Shown here one piece after another: positions 11,180 to 23,689 of a stretch of 64,000 nucleotides of DNA (positions are counted from its first letter, which is position 1; every line of letters starts with the position of its first letter). The notes beneath the pieces were generated by a model that was not told the origin of the DNA, ran no database searches, and worked only from the letters and a program-made list of their open reading frames with translations. The stretch covers positions 460,501-524,500 of the forward strand of contig JAZKJV010010526.1 in assembly GCA_037367405.1 (NCBI GenBank), in the 5' to 3' direction. The position numbers and the translations under genes are program-made. Source of the DNA: Ottelia alismoides (taxonomy: Eukaryota; Streptophyta; Magnoliopsida; Alismatales; Hydrocharitaceae).

Positions 11180-14100
11180 GAGAAAATTAATTTTAATAAA
11201 TATCAAACACCAATATTTGTCATAGATTAAATTATCCTAGATAGTCTATGTGAGATATATCCAAAAAACTTTTAATTCCTTAAAATAATAAGTGAGGAAT
11301 TAATAAAAAAATCAAGAACTCAAATCAGTAATTATTTTATTATGACATCGATATGAGTATAAATGTTATGATTTTTGGGCACATTGTAAAACACCTAAAA
11401 TCCAACTACTGTGAATTTTTAGAATTTTTGGTACAACAAATTATTTAATATCAGTTAAAGAGCACGTAGTGGGTAAATTATGAATTTTTCCACCAAAATA
11501 TTTATATTAAATAAACAATGGCTCATAAAAATCCAATCCACAATGTTAAACATAAGCAGTTCTATAAGATGCAATTTTTTAAATTAAGAATTGATGCAAA
11601 AATGAGACTCAAATAATTATGCAAATGCATGGTTCTAAATGCAATTACAGAAACATAAACAAAATAAGAAATAAATATGCAAACGTACTAATATTCAATT
11701 ACCCAGACTAATGAGGAGATGAGTACAATTTTGCCATGGTACCACGTGCAACACCTAAGATCCAGCTTGCAGGGGCATACGTGTGTTTCTCCAGGAGATT
11801 AGAGGGGACTTTGGTGCAATTATTCCAAGGGGCACATGCCTTGCATGTGCCCTTGCTGGTAAAGGGATCGGGCGCAAATGGTGGAAGATGTAGGGGTGGT
11901 CCTACAGTTTCTCCTCATGCATGTACGCCGCACGCACATGCTCCTAGTGGTGTACTCGCTTGCAAAAATGAGAAGATGGGAGGTGTCTCCGCAAATATCC
12001 CACGCATGCACGTACAACGCACGTGCTGGAGGGATAAGGGTTGGGCATGAGGATCGAAGGTGGGTCTATGGCTCTGGGGCAAGGGTCGACCGAGAAGCAA
12101 GCCGATGCAACCCGAGGCGATGAGGTGATGATGTGGCTGGACGAGCTTAGACTTCAGGTGACACATGCCTGAGGACCATTGGTGGACGATGGTGTAGTGA
12201 GGCTGCGACGATCGGCCGTGGTGAGGCCTACACAGAGGGCAATTGATGTGCGATTTGAGACAGTCTTTAAATGACGATGAAGGCCCCGACGACACACACC
12301 CATGATCTCCAACGATGGCGACTAGACAGATGAGGCAGCATTGGCGAAGTCTGCATGTCAGTGATGGTGCTCAGAGGAGGACCACAATTGATGATGATTC
12401 AGGTGGTGAAGGGCAGCGACAATGTCGTGGCTCGCTGGTGAAGAGTGAACTCGTGGAGGAGGGTGGAGCTAGAGGCTCTTGCGCTCTAAGGGATCTATAG
12501 CATGAAGGAGCGCAAGTCGAGGGGAGATGTTGTAGGTTGAAGGAGGTGTTCTGTGTGGGTGTGTATGGGGCCAAGGTGGGTGGACCGACGCTTCAAGGGA
12601 GCACCTAGTGGCGTCGAGGATGAAGGGCGATGCACGAGGTTAGTGGATGGCGATCAATTAGAGTCGAGGGTCGAAGGAGAAGCGGAAGGTGGTGCGAAAA
12701 GGAAGAAAGAGAAAGAACGAGGTAGCAGTTCGGGATTTGGGTAGAGGAAGACAGAAGAGGAAGCAAGAAGGAGAGAAGGAAGAAGAATAGAGAGGAGGAG
12801 GAAGAGGAGAAGTAGAGGGACTACCTGGGGTTCGCCTAGATATGGCTGGAGCTCTAACTCCGGCCGATTGTGGCCTTGAGAGGTGTAGCGATCAAGCACA
12901 TCGAAGTTGATTGACTCAATCGGAGTCGCATCACGGAGGAGATCCCTAGATCTTGCATGGAGGTCTTCACTCGATGATGGGCTTGCTGTCACCAAGACCG
13001 TTGGACCTTTCTCCCAATTGCGGATAAGTTACGATGGGGGAGGAGCAGACATTTTTATGGGTGGTTGGCATCATGCACAGGTGATAGGAATAGGGAAATC
13101 GTGAGCGAGGGAGGACCGGGTCAAATGTCGCAGTTGTTGGAGGGAGAGGCCGGGAGAGAGAAGAGGGAGATGCTGTTAGTAAGGAGAAGTAAACGAGGAC
13201 GTGGCTGGTTGCGCCACCACGAGTCGTAGAGGTATGAGCGCATGGCTGTGCAACCATGTGCAGGGGAAGCGGGTGGGCATGGGATGAGAGAAGGAGAAGG
13301 GGTTGCCACATGGCGCACGCAGGGGCGACCACGTGGCAAGAAATAAATAAAAAAATAAATAAAAGTAAAGAAATATTAGTAATAACCAATTAAATAAAAT
13401 TAATAAATAAAAACTAAATAAATGTAAAATAATAAAAATTAAAATAATAAATAGGTAAATAAAAAATAACTAATAAAAAGAAAAGAAAATAATAATCATA
13501 GTAATAAAATAAATAAATAATAATTAAAATAATAAGGAAACAAATAAATAAATAAGATTAATAAATAAAATAGTAATAATAATTGAAATAAATAAAATAG
13601 ATATAAATAAATAAAGATAAAAAGAAAAGAAAATAATAATTAAATAAACTAAAATTAAAGAAAATAAAATAAAAAGGGGGTGACACGTGGTAGCTCTTGG
13701 AACAACCATGTGACAATCCTTGAAAAATAGAAAATTAAACGTAAACAAAAATAAAAAACAAAGAGGTAGAAAAAAGTGGTCAACATGAAAGTTTCTCATC
13801 TCGATGAGATCTACAGCTTTTGTGAAGGACCTAAAACCGAAATAAATCATATATATATATAAAGTATTTCTGGGTGGTATCCTATAGATATAAAATATCA
13901 CATTTTTGTCTTTTGCAATTTTTTTCGTCATTTTTAAAAAAATGAAAATCAAATTAAAATAAGTGAAAATATGAAACAAATATTTACAACTTAATTTAAT
14001 TTTTGTATTTTTTATTAATTAAAAAATAAAAAGATATAAAATAAAATAACATATGTACAATATATCATTAAGGGACCCAAAACCCAAGTTCCACATACGA

Positions 14101-14562
14101 ACTCCGATTCTTTTGAATTTGGTCTTGTTTTGAAGGGAATTAAATGTGGGTTAATTCAAAAGTAAGTAAGGGTCCATAGGAGATGGCATGAGAGAGATAT
14201 TCACATTTTATTACTCATGTCTTAAATTAGGTTTTGGGTTTTATTGGTCAATTTTACAAGTTAGTAATTTTTTGATATTTTTCCTTTATTAGTGTTAGTA
14301 ATATATAAACTATAGAGATGATTTTAATCAATATCGAGTTAGTAATAAATATATAAAAATAGAAGAAATATGGTGAATATACATGTGATATTTACAAAAG
14401 ATTTTGGCTTCTTATTTTTTTGCAAATATGCATGCTAAAATGCAGATATTAATTCTAAATGCATGAATAGTAATAATGAAGAATAAATGGAGAAATGCAA
14501 CTAATTACTTGGGATCAAAGCTCTATTTTCAACTTTTAGAGTGATGAATCACAAATTCATCA
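11180..14562 (-). mobile_element. LTR of gypsy element C (about 3.4 kb, left end uncertain)
   Basis: The minus-strand start is TGATGAATTTGTGATTCATCA at 14,562-14,542, a near-perfect palindrome. The stretch from 11,700 ('acaattttgccatggtacc') parallels 1,730 in element A and 6,540 in element B. GC-rich sequence fills about 11,730-13,330, followed by an A/T low-complexity run. The left end is placed only by the end of the leader duplication. To its right lies a polypurine tract, to its left a leader and gag start, so this LTR is flanked by internal sequence on both sides. Confidence 0.65.
13340..13680. repeat. Low-complexity (AAATA/AATAA)n tract
   Basis: About 340 bases composed almost wholly of A and T in AAATA, AATAA and AAATAAAT patterns, inside the U3 side of the element C LTR. 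The 151-codon minus-strand frame at 13,524-13,979 is a by-product of this composition. Confidence 0.85.
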
Positions 14563-14577
14563 GCCCCCCTATACTTA
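14563..14577 (-). promoter_or_regulatory. Polypurine tract of a minus-strand gypsy element
   Basis: On the minus strand it reads TAAGTATAGGGGGGC immediately before the LTR start TGATGAAT. It closely matches the plus-strand tract AAAGTATGGGGGGA at 26,427-26,440, which has the same position against an LTR. The purine run primes plus-strand DNA synthesis in LTR retrotransposons. Confidence 0.85.
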
Positions 14578-16310
14578 AACCTTGATCGTCCCTGAGAAAC
14601 TAAAATGAAATGCAAAAGTGAAATGATTTTGGGTCCCATACCAAGGTGATGAACAAAAGGTGAAAATGGATCTCGACTTGACCTTTGGATTAATGATGTG
14701 GCAGAACCTTATTGGGAATTGAATTTAAGACTTAACAACCTTTAAGTTCCACAAGTCTTTATTCATGTCGCCTCAACAATCGGGTTAGAACAAATACTCA
14801 TACACAAATTCTGATGACTATGAATCTTACTTATACTGTGTAAGTGAGATATAGCTCTCTACATAAGAAATAGCAAAAAAAACAACCTCCTCTAAAAAGT
14901 TAACCCTAATTCCCTGGTTTAGCAACTCTTTCCTCAAGGAGCGGGATATTTCGTCGTAAGTTCAAGTGCAACCAACTCAAGAAGATGGGGTAGAGAAGAG
15001 AATGGATTGTGACCAGTGTAGTCACATATCCATGGAGCTTGGCCAGTGTAGCCAAGTTTCCAGCTATAGGCTTCCTTGGTATGAGACTTTGAATCATATG
15101 CCTTGCTTATTCACATTCTTTTTTCTCTGACGGGATATTTTTAAAATTATTACCGTCTAACTTATTTGGAGAATTTTTTTAATATATACCAAAGTACAAC
15201 ATGTACATAAGTAACTGTTCTTCTTGATCTAGTAGACTATCCGTCTTTGAATCTTTATTTCAACCCACAACATCCTGTCGTTAGACATCGACTCCACTAG
15301 ACTAGGTTGAGATGCACTACCCTCCCTAGAGGAGGACGGATGTTTCCACCCGTGTGCTAGTCCAAGCCAAGGGATTCTGTCTCCTCAACACCTCATCAAT
15401 GAAGAGTTACGTGCAAGGTGCTTGTCCAAGTTAGGTCACTGTCTAAAAGAATCGTGTGTGTATGAAATATTCTACTTAGACCAATCAAGATGACATGTGA
15501 ACATTGTCTTGTAGACTCATAGAATTCACGAAAAATCATAACTCCAGTTCCTATAAGGTTCCTCTGAAATTAAGTAGATTAAGGTCAAATCAAATCCATC
15601 CCCGACTTCTATTCATAACTTGGTTCAGAAGTCACTAAGTTTTCACTTTGCAAATGGAACATATGCAAAGGAAATGTAGATGACTTGCAATGTGTATGAA
15701 TGAATTGCAAGACTTTTTTTTTAATCAATGCAAGGATGATATGCAAGAGTAAATAAGAAACCTTTTTTTAATTCAAAAGTTTTTCTAATATTTTTTTGGT
15801 AAACCTCTATTTTACAACAAATTTTACAAAAATGTTTTATTTACAAGGATTTTACAAAATTATTCAAGTATTATAAAAAATTGTACAACTTATATACAAT
15901 ATACAAGTATACATGTATTTTATAATTTTTTTTTACCAATTTTACCCATCCCGTATTAATTACATAATATATACAAAAATACGCGTACTATATATAAAAA
16001 TACATGAAAGTATGAGTTATGAGTAAAGTGTATATGTAATATACACATCCTCCTATACTTAGCATGTGCTATGTCCTCAGAGCACAAGAAGTGAGGTAAA
16101 GACATCGCTCGTGCTAAGAGTAGAATATTTAAAAGAACAAAAGGTATAGAAGTCGACCCTCCCCTTATAGTTAGGCTCTAGTTGGCCTAAGTATAGAAGA
16201 AGATAAAAAAATGGAGCGGTCGAGGTCAAGAGGAGAAATGGATGAATATATGCACAGGGAGGACATCGATCCCCTCCATACTTAGGCCCCAGTCAGCCTA
16301 AGTTTAGGAC
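14563..16310 (-). mobile_element. 3' internal (post-pol) region of a gypsy element
   Basis: This stretch is the inverted counterpart of about 24,400-26,440. Paired examples: 14,884-15,060 with 25,920-26,150 (text on 'ccatggagcttggccagtg' against 'cactggttaagctccaag'), and 15,210-15,540 with 25,430-25,740. It has no extended reading frame. Several tracts resembling the polypurine site, of the form CCTAAGTATAGG followed by purines, lie near 16,049, 16,158 and 16,271 on the minus strand. It is cut at 16,310 by a plus-strand LTR. Confidence 0.7.
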
Positions 16311-19190
16311 TGATGAATCCACGATTCATCATCTCAATATCTTGATCCTAGCAAAATCTACAAGTAAATTCCCTAATAAATATTTATAAAATCCATAAAC
16401 TAACAAAATAACTCTTGTAAATAAAACACACTAATTATTGTATATTAGATTGTACAAAATAAATTACCAGTAAAAAGCCGCAAAAATAAAGGAGTTTTAT
16501 ACATGTAAATAGGCCAAAACTTCATGTATTTTTAATAATTTCATTTCAAATCCTTTTTGCCTAATTCTTTCTCTAACTTGTTTAAAAAAATGTATATAAA
16601 AATACAAAAATACAAAACAAATTTCACCTCAAATAAATGCTCCTAGATCCCAAAGAGAAAAAGCCGTAAGGTCCAACATCCAAGCTAAATTCCTGCTCCG
16701 TATGAATTTCAAATTCACCAAACTCACTTTTAAAGTTCAAGTTAGAAAATTATCTATCCAACGGAAGTGGTTTCATTAAAATCGGAGCTCATTTGCAAAA
16801 GTTAAGTTTTGGGACCTAGATGTACATTGTATATCATGTATATATCCATTCTTTCTTCAATTTTTATTGTATCTTTCTTAATTACTAAAAATACAAAAAA
16901 AAATCACACTTGTGTTGTATTTTAATTGTAGTATTTTATTATATTTTTCTGTTGTAAATATCTCTTATTAAAAAGATAAAAAAATTACATATTAGAAAAG
17001 TAAAAAAATGTACATGTTGTTTGTCTTCTTTTGTAAATTCTCCACTATTTATTTTCCTCTTTTATTCTATTGTAATTAAAGTAGCCTACTTTATTTCATT
17101 TATTTATTTATTCTCTACAATAACCACCATTCAACTCATCCTACCACCAACCTCCATTCAACCTCACCATTTTTTAAACCTCCCATTCAACTCCATTAAT
17201 AAAATAACCTCCCACCATTTTAATAACCTCTCATTTCATCATCTATATATACATCCCATCCTTCTCAATTTGCCCTTGATCCATCTTTATGTGAGGAGAG
17301 CCTAGTTGTCATAGTTGAATCGGTGACAGCGTTGCAACCGCGGTCGAGCGACGACAGCCCTCTCTCCGGTGCTATCAATTGGCTTTTTGGCCAACATCGC
17401 AGCCGCAACCGTGTGCTGCTCGAGCTCATCGCACGCCGGCAATTCGAGCGAAGACCGTGCTTTGAAGGCACATCATAGGAAACCGCATTCATCGTAGGTA
17501 AATTTTCTCTTCATTTCATCATCGTGTTATTTTCTCATTTTTTTAATCACATCACATTACCATCCACTTACTTCCATTTCTTTAGTTCATCTTCATCACC
17601 ACCATCCACCCATCCTATTATTGTTTATCATATTCCCTGTTTAATCAAAATTAAAAAAATGAAAAAATGAAAAATTAAAAAAAAAACACATATCACAACA
17701 CAAAAAAATTCAAAAAAATCAAAAAAATAAAAAAAGACAACCACGGCAGTGGTGGGAGCACCCACCGCCGCCGCCCCCTCCTCCATCTCCACGGCTGCTC
17801 CAGCCACCGGCAACCGCGGCCACGCAGCCCGCGCGCCGCCGCGCGCGCCCGCCAGCGGTACCGCCCTCCGTTGCTAGACGCGCCACCGCGCCCTCCCCCG
17901 TCCGTACGTCCCTCCACTGGCCACACACCGCCGCCACACCCAAGCCCCGCCGCGAGCTGCTCCTCCGCCGACCACCGCACCTCCGTTCTCCGCCGACGTA
18001 GCCGCCGACCACCCTCCTCACGGTCGTGCCCACCGGACCGCCGCCCCTCTTCACTCTTGTTGGGTTCCTCCACCGTCTCTAGGAAGAAGAAGGTCTTTTG
18101 TGTTTTTTTATTTCGTAAAAATTGCATTATTTTCTTTTGAAGTTCTTATAATTACAAAATAGTCCCTGTAGATATTTGTGTTGATTTATTTGTTTTCTGT
18201 ATTTGCAAGCATACCCATGTGTTTGATTATTAATTTGGACCTCTCTTTTGCATCATTTTATGCAATGAAAAATTCCATTCTGTTGAGCAACTTATTCTCT
18301 GTCATTTAAAAATTTATTTGTATTTTTGTGATATATTGTAAATTAATTAAAAATGTTCAACTGAAATATTAGACATTTTACCCAAATTGAGCTCTTAAAT
18401 TTATATCTCACACACGGTTGCTCTAAAAATTCCACAAAAATTAGGAACGATGCCTTGATGTGTGACTAACTTACTTTCCAAATTTCATCCAAAGTGGAGT
18501 TGTCTTGTGCCTGAAATAAATTGTAGAGTGTTTTTAGTATTTGATTTTTAATTAAATCCATGTACACCATTTTTGTGAAATTTCAAGTCTTTTGGATTGC
18601 ATATGAAAATATCTATTTAAGATAATTCTTTCTCTTGCTAACTTGACATTGTGGATTTATTAGAAATTATTTACTCACTGTCACTTTGTTTTGACTAAAA
18701 AATCCATAAAAATTCATACTTTGTCAAAAAGATTCCAAAAAAATTACTGTAGACTCATTTCATCATGTTTTCATTCCAATAAATTTTTCACGATTTTTGC
18801 TTACTGTTTGTGCGAAAAATTGCGAGAAAATTCATAAAAAGTGTGCATTTTTAGTTGTTGCATTTTAACTCATAAAATTCTAAAAAAATATGTTTTGCAT
18901 TCATCACTGGATTAAGATTCTAGGAAAAATACGAATTGGCTAAATTGGACTTCTTTTCCATTAAAATTAATTTGGCCTTGTTTGTGCTTTCTAAGTGTCA
19001 TAATTCACTTGCATTTGCATTCTATTTGCATAAAAAAATAAAAAATATCCACATTGGAAATCTAAATCTTCATTTTCAAATTAAACCCAAGTTGTTCCTT
19101 TGCCTCCCTAAGTTCGACCCCAGACTTGCCTGGGATATAAATTAAAGCCGAGACACTCTTCACGGAGATCTTCTCTCGGTTCTGACTGAT
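16311..19190 (+). mobile_element. Plus-strand gypsy LTR F
   Basis: It begins TGATGAATC, three bases, GATTCATCA: a perfect palindrome at 16,311-16,331. The segment at 16,700-16,830 is homologous, in reverse, to 3,660-3,790 of the element A LTR. A TATATATA stretch lies at about 17,244, then a GC-rich block (17,290-17,495) ending in TAG|GTAAAT, an AT-rich spacer, and a second GC-rich block (17,740-18,070). The U5 side ends near 'agttcgaccccagac' (19,111), which has counterparts at 23,495 and 46,294. The right end is not exact because an opposite LTR begins there. Confidence 0.7.
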
Positions 19191-21988
19191 TCACGAATGG
19201 CAGAGGTGGAGCCACGTGATCCTAACCCAGGAAGGATCAGGGAGAATGGAGGTGGGAGAGGTGAAGGTGAAGCATCGAGGAAAGGTATGGAAGTGGTTGC
19301 GGGTCAGTAACAAGGTAGAAGCACGGTCGAGAGTTCACCTGAGTTAAGCTCCGACGAACTACGAATATGCTTAGCTATGCTAATGCAATGGATTAACATT
19401 AAATTAATAACATGAAATAAATACTACAATGAAAATCTATCTAAAATGCACATAAAAATAACCTGAAATGGTCAGAGACCTGAGATGGACCTCACAGTCA
19501 TGGAGCATCACCGGAAATGTGCAATCCACCTCCGCACAGATTCCTCGATATGCCAACTACTGGGAGAGGTAGCTGTCATCTACCTTGATCCTTGGGATGC
19601 AAAAGTGGAGAAGACTCAGAGTAGAAGTGTATCATAAATTCGAGGAAGGTGGAGATCGGGTTATGTACATGTTGGTGAAGTAGATGAAAAGATCGAGGTG
19701 GTCAGCTAGCTGTAAGGCTCCCTCGTTTGATAAATCGATGGCGCGTGATAGCTTGATGAACAAGGAGAAAAGGTCATGAAGGAAGAAACCCCATAGGATG
19801 AAGGAATCCTTGGGGGTAAATCGAAAAATGCGAGGTCAAAGGATGGTTCTGGAAGGGCTACACATGGGGAGAAGAGTTGACAGGGGTCAACTCTCAACTC
19901 CCTCTAGTTAGTCCACATTGACAAACCAGAAAAAAGGCAACCCAACATTATTTGTAAAATCAATAATAAATTCTAAACGAATTAATTAATTTTAAGTAAT
20001 AAAATAAAAAATTGTCTATTATTTTCTGTACTATTTTAATATGATTTTTATTTATTTTTATGGATTAATTTATTATAAGTTACTTTTTAGTGTCTATTTA
20101 TTGGTATATTTATCTATATATTGAGTATTTTATTTTTATTTTGTATTTTTATTTTATTATTTTATAAACTTAAATTTATATATTTGTAACTTATTTTCAT
20201 ATACATAAAATTATTTTTGTTATATTTTCTTGAAATAATATATAGATTTAAATAAATATCTGTATTAATTATATATGTTTGTGTATAGTATATTCATCTA
20301 TGTATTTTGTATACTATTTTATTTTAAAGTATTTTTATTATTTTATTCTATTCTAAACTTATAAATATATTATAAATAATATTTAAAAATATATAAAAAT
20401 ATAAATTTATCAAAATTATAACAAGTAAATAAAATTAATATTTAGTAATCTATATAATAGAGGTCCAAAATCTAACTTTCACACCTTAACTCCAAATTGG
20501 ATGAAACCACCTTCATTAAATAGATTATTAAAAGTTATATACAATTAAAGGTGATTTTCGTACATTTTGAGTTCATATGGAGATGATATGGGTATGGGAC
20601 GCTTGGGTTTTGGCTTTTTATTTTGAGTATAAAAAGTACATTGTATATTATTTTTATGTGAACTCAATTTCGTATTTTTCTATATATTATTATATGCACG
20701 AAAGGATGAAAGGAGTGGCCTCGATAAATGGGAGAAAAAGGGTCAAAATCATGGGTCTGACATGAACAGGAGAAGGCTCAGACAGTTGACCTAAGGTCAA
20801 CAGTCAGAGCCACCTGGTTGGTCCACGTGGACCAACCAGGAAAAATCCTGCAAAAAGTTTATTAATTCATTTAAAAATAGTAAATAAAGTTATTAATTTT
20901 TAAATATAGAATAAAAAATGTTTATTTGTTTATGAAGTATTTTATTATGATTTTTAATTATTTTTATGAGGTATAAAAATACAGGTTACCTTTTATACCC
21001 TTTATAGGTATACATATCTATATATTTTAATATTTTATTTTTATTTTCTGAATTTAATTTATTTATTTTTGTTTATTATTTTATAAATTTATAAAGTATT
21101 TTTATACACTTAAAAGTATTTTTATTTTATTTTTTTGAAGTGCTTTATACACTTAATAAAATAAAAGTAGTAATAATATAGGTCTGTTTGTAGGTCTTAT
21201 ACCTATGTATTATAAATATACAAGTATTTTATTTTGTGTTTCTTTTGTACTTTTATTCTTATTTTAATGTAAAAATATATTATAAGTAATATTTACAAAA
21301 TATAAAAATATAAAATGGTAAAAATAATAAATAAATAATAAAATGAATATTTTAATCTGTACAAGTATATAGTAGGGGTCCAAAACTCCACTTTCAAACC
21401 ATAGCTCCGCCAAATGCGAAACCACCACCATTAAATAGATTATTTTAAATTACAATTAAAGTGATTTTGATGCATTTCAAGTTTTTATTTGGGAGATACA
21501 GGTCTAGGAAGTTGGGATTCTGAAATTTTATTCAGATCATAACTTTTTATCTGTGCATTATTTTTCAGTGAAATCAATTTTGTATTTTTCTTTATTTAAT
21601 TATCTACATCTTTCATGTACAAAGTTTCTTTATTTGAGGTATAAAAAGTGGAACCAAAAATAGGTCCCAAAATGAATAAAGAATGAATGAATTCAAAGGA
21701 ATTTTTATTGTATTTTGGCCCTTATCTCCCCCTACTTTATTCCTGATCGACCTAGTCATCGAGATGCCTAGGTCTCAAGGTTTTGGGTCATAAAATATTT
21801 ACAATATTTTATTATTTTTCTTTTCTTTTCTTTATTCTATAATTTTGACTTTAAAAACTGTATTTTATACACTTTTTTCACACATATGCATGGATGATAA
21901 CATGTATGAATTAACGCTATTTACACGCATTTATTCGGGTTTTAAGGCCAAATTGATAGAATAAAGATGATGAAATGTGGATTCATCA
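19191..21988 (-). mobile_element. Minus-strand gypsy LTR E, lacking its U5 end
   Basis: The minus-strand start is TGATGAATCCACATTTCATC at 21,988. Parts at 19,320-19,600 match the element D LTR at 44,010-44,280 ('gcgaactacgagaattgc' against 'cgaactacgaatatgc'). GC-rich sequence (19,195-19,900) reaches the left edge and no U5 or primer site follows, so the end is truncated against LTR F. A segment of about 0.9 kb is duplicated in tandem within it. Confidence 0.65.
19905..21640. repeat. Tandem duplication of about 0.9 kb within LTR E
   Basis: Unit 1 starts near 19,908 ('gtccacattgacaaaccag') and unit 2 near 20,820 ('gtccacgtggaccaaccag'). Both go through an AT-rich tract, then 'aggtccaaaa' (20,460) or 'ggggtccaaaac' (21,365), then 'accaccttcattaaatagatta' style text. 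Many substitutions separate the copies, so the duplication is old. The unit is U3 sequence and may duplicate promoter-proximal elements. Confidence 0.75.
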
Positions 21989-23600
21989 ATCACGTCCGAT
22001 GGTGCCCGACCATTTTGGGAGGTTCCACATACTAATCGGGGCTGTAGGGGCATCTTGGGCTAACCGGAGCATTGCGAGGAGGCTAGAGGAGCAAGTTGCG
22101 CTCGATTGAAACTCGCCCCAAAAGAGTTCTTCTACTGTTCGTCCAAGCATCCACATAGCCGTTGGATTGGACCTCATTCTTCCAAGTGAACATGGTCCAT
22201 TGATCTTTCTGGAACAATTTAATTTGAACTGGACATCATCGAATCATCATCGTCGCTATAGGGCAGGATGCGTGGCAAGTGAGCCGTGTTGCACCGTCCG
22301 ATCACGGCTCTTCGTTGTGTATTTTACACTTAGACCTAGCTACCTTTTGTATTTAATAATTAAGATTCAATCTTTCATCTGTTATATTTTTGTAATATTT
22401 ATAAAAAGTCCCCCTAACTTTCTTTAATTGCATTCCAGTCCAGTCCATGTCACCTCACGTGCCGTCCCACGTGAGGTGGCATTTTTATAGGCGAGCCCTT
22501 TCTATTTTGTGTATTCTATTTTAACTTACATACATTTTATTTCGGTTATAATATTTTGTGAAAATTACAGTCTGGCCCCTGTACTTCTTTTATTTACATA
22601 TATGCCCCTACCAAAACTTGATTTTTGTGTATGTTTGTTGCATTTATTTAAAATACCATTTGTTCTTAGAAAATTCAAAAAATAGGTGTAGATTCCTAAT
22701 TGCTTCTAGTTTCACACCATATTTTTGTTTTGTAATTTTGGACCTTTTTATTATTTATTAAAAATAATTCAGAGCACAAAAAGTCCTTGTCTTCAGTATA
22801 AAATATCTAAAAAATATAAAAAGTTTTCAAAAATTTTCTAAAAATTTATTTTTCATGTTTATTTTTTTATTTTATAACTTCAAAATTAATACCCCTACAT
22901 GTAGAAAAAATAAAAAAAAATCAAAAACTCCAAAATATAATATAAAAAGAGTAAAAATTCTTAAAAATTCCAAAAAAGTGTTTCTTCATTTTATAATTTT
23001 ACTTATATGATTATCTATCTATTAAAATTGAATTCAAGAATTTTGGACCTATTTTGTTATTTTTCCTCTTCATTTCAATTTTGACTATTTAATTAGTCCC
23101 TGATTTTGGATATTTGTTACCTTAAAAATATGTTAATTTTAACAAAATTCACAAAAAATCACAAAATAGTAAAAAGTTATTTAAAACCCAAAAATATTTA
23201 ATTCTATAATTATTAGTTATTTTCAGTTATATTTATATCCATATTATCTATTATTGTATATAAAGTCTTATATATATACTATATTATATACTTAAAAGAA
23301 AATGACATTAAAAATATAAAAATCTAACACAAAATAAAAAATTATGAAAAAAATAAAACAAAATAAAAAAATATGAAAAAAAATAAATTGAAAAAATAAA
23401 ATTGAAAACCCTCAAAACCATTTTTGGCTAAGCCTATGAGAGGCATAATGTGCTTTGATTTTCTATCTTGCATTGCTCTACACCCATTGCTTCCTGAGTT
23501 CGACCCCTGCTTGCTTGTCACTATATATATATAATAGGGTATAATAAATTTTGATTCACACTATTTTTCTTGACTTATTCGTTGTGTGGGTTAAATGTTG
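21989..23600 (+). mobile_element. Fragment of a plus-strand gypsy LTR (H), 5' part missing
   Basis: It starts abruptly in a GC-rich block (21,989-22,330) next to LTR E. It then runs into a U5 region with the motif 'agttcgacccctgcttgc' near 23,495 that parallels 19,111 and 46,294. The stretch 'tttgattcacactatttttcttgac' at 23,551 parallels 'tttttgactcgcactcac' at 59,668, near the LTR end of copy J. No primer site remains before the integrase remnant. Confidence 0.55.
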
Positions 23601-23689
23601 AAATAGCCATGAATTTTTGAGTAGTCACCTCAGCGATAAGTTAAGCTGATTTGTCAGTTCATTTTAGCGATTATGATTTTTCTGCTTTT

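Noticed and set aside
11736..13389. Many 60-140 codon frames on both strands, looking like a gene cluster
   Set aside because: GC-rich part of LTR C; frames are not conserved with the other LTRs.
17693..18140. Arg/Gly-rich minus frame of 144 codons and an overlapping Pro/Ser-rich plus frame
   Set aside because: GC-rich block of LTR F; opposite-strand frames again come from composition.
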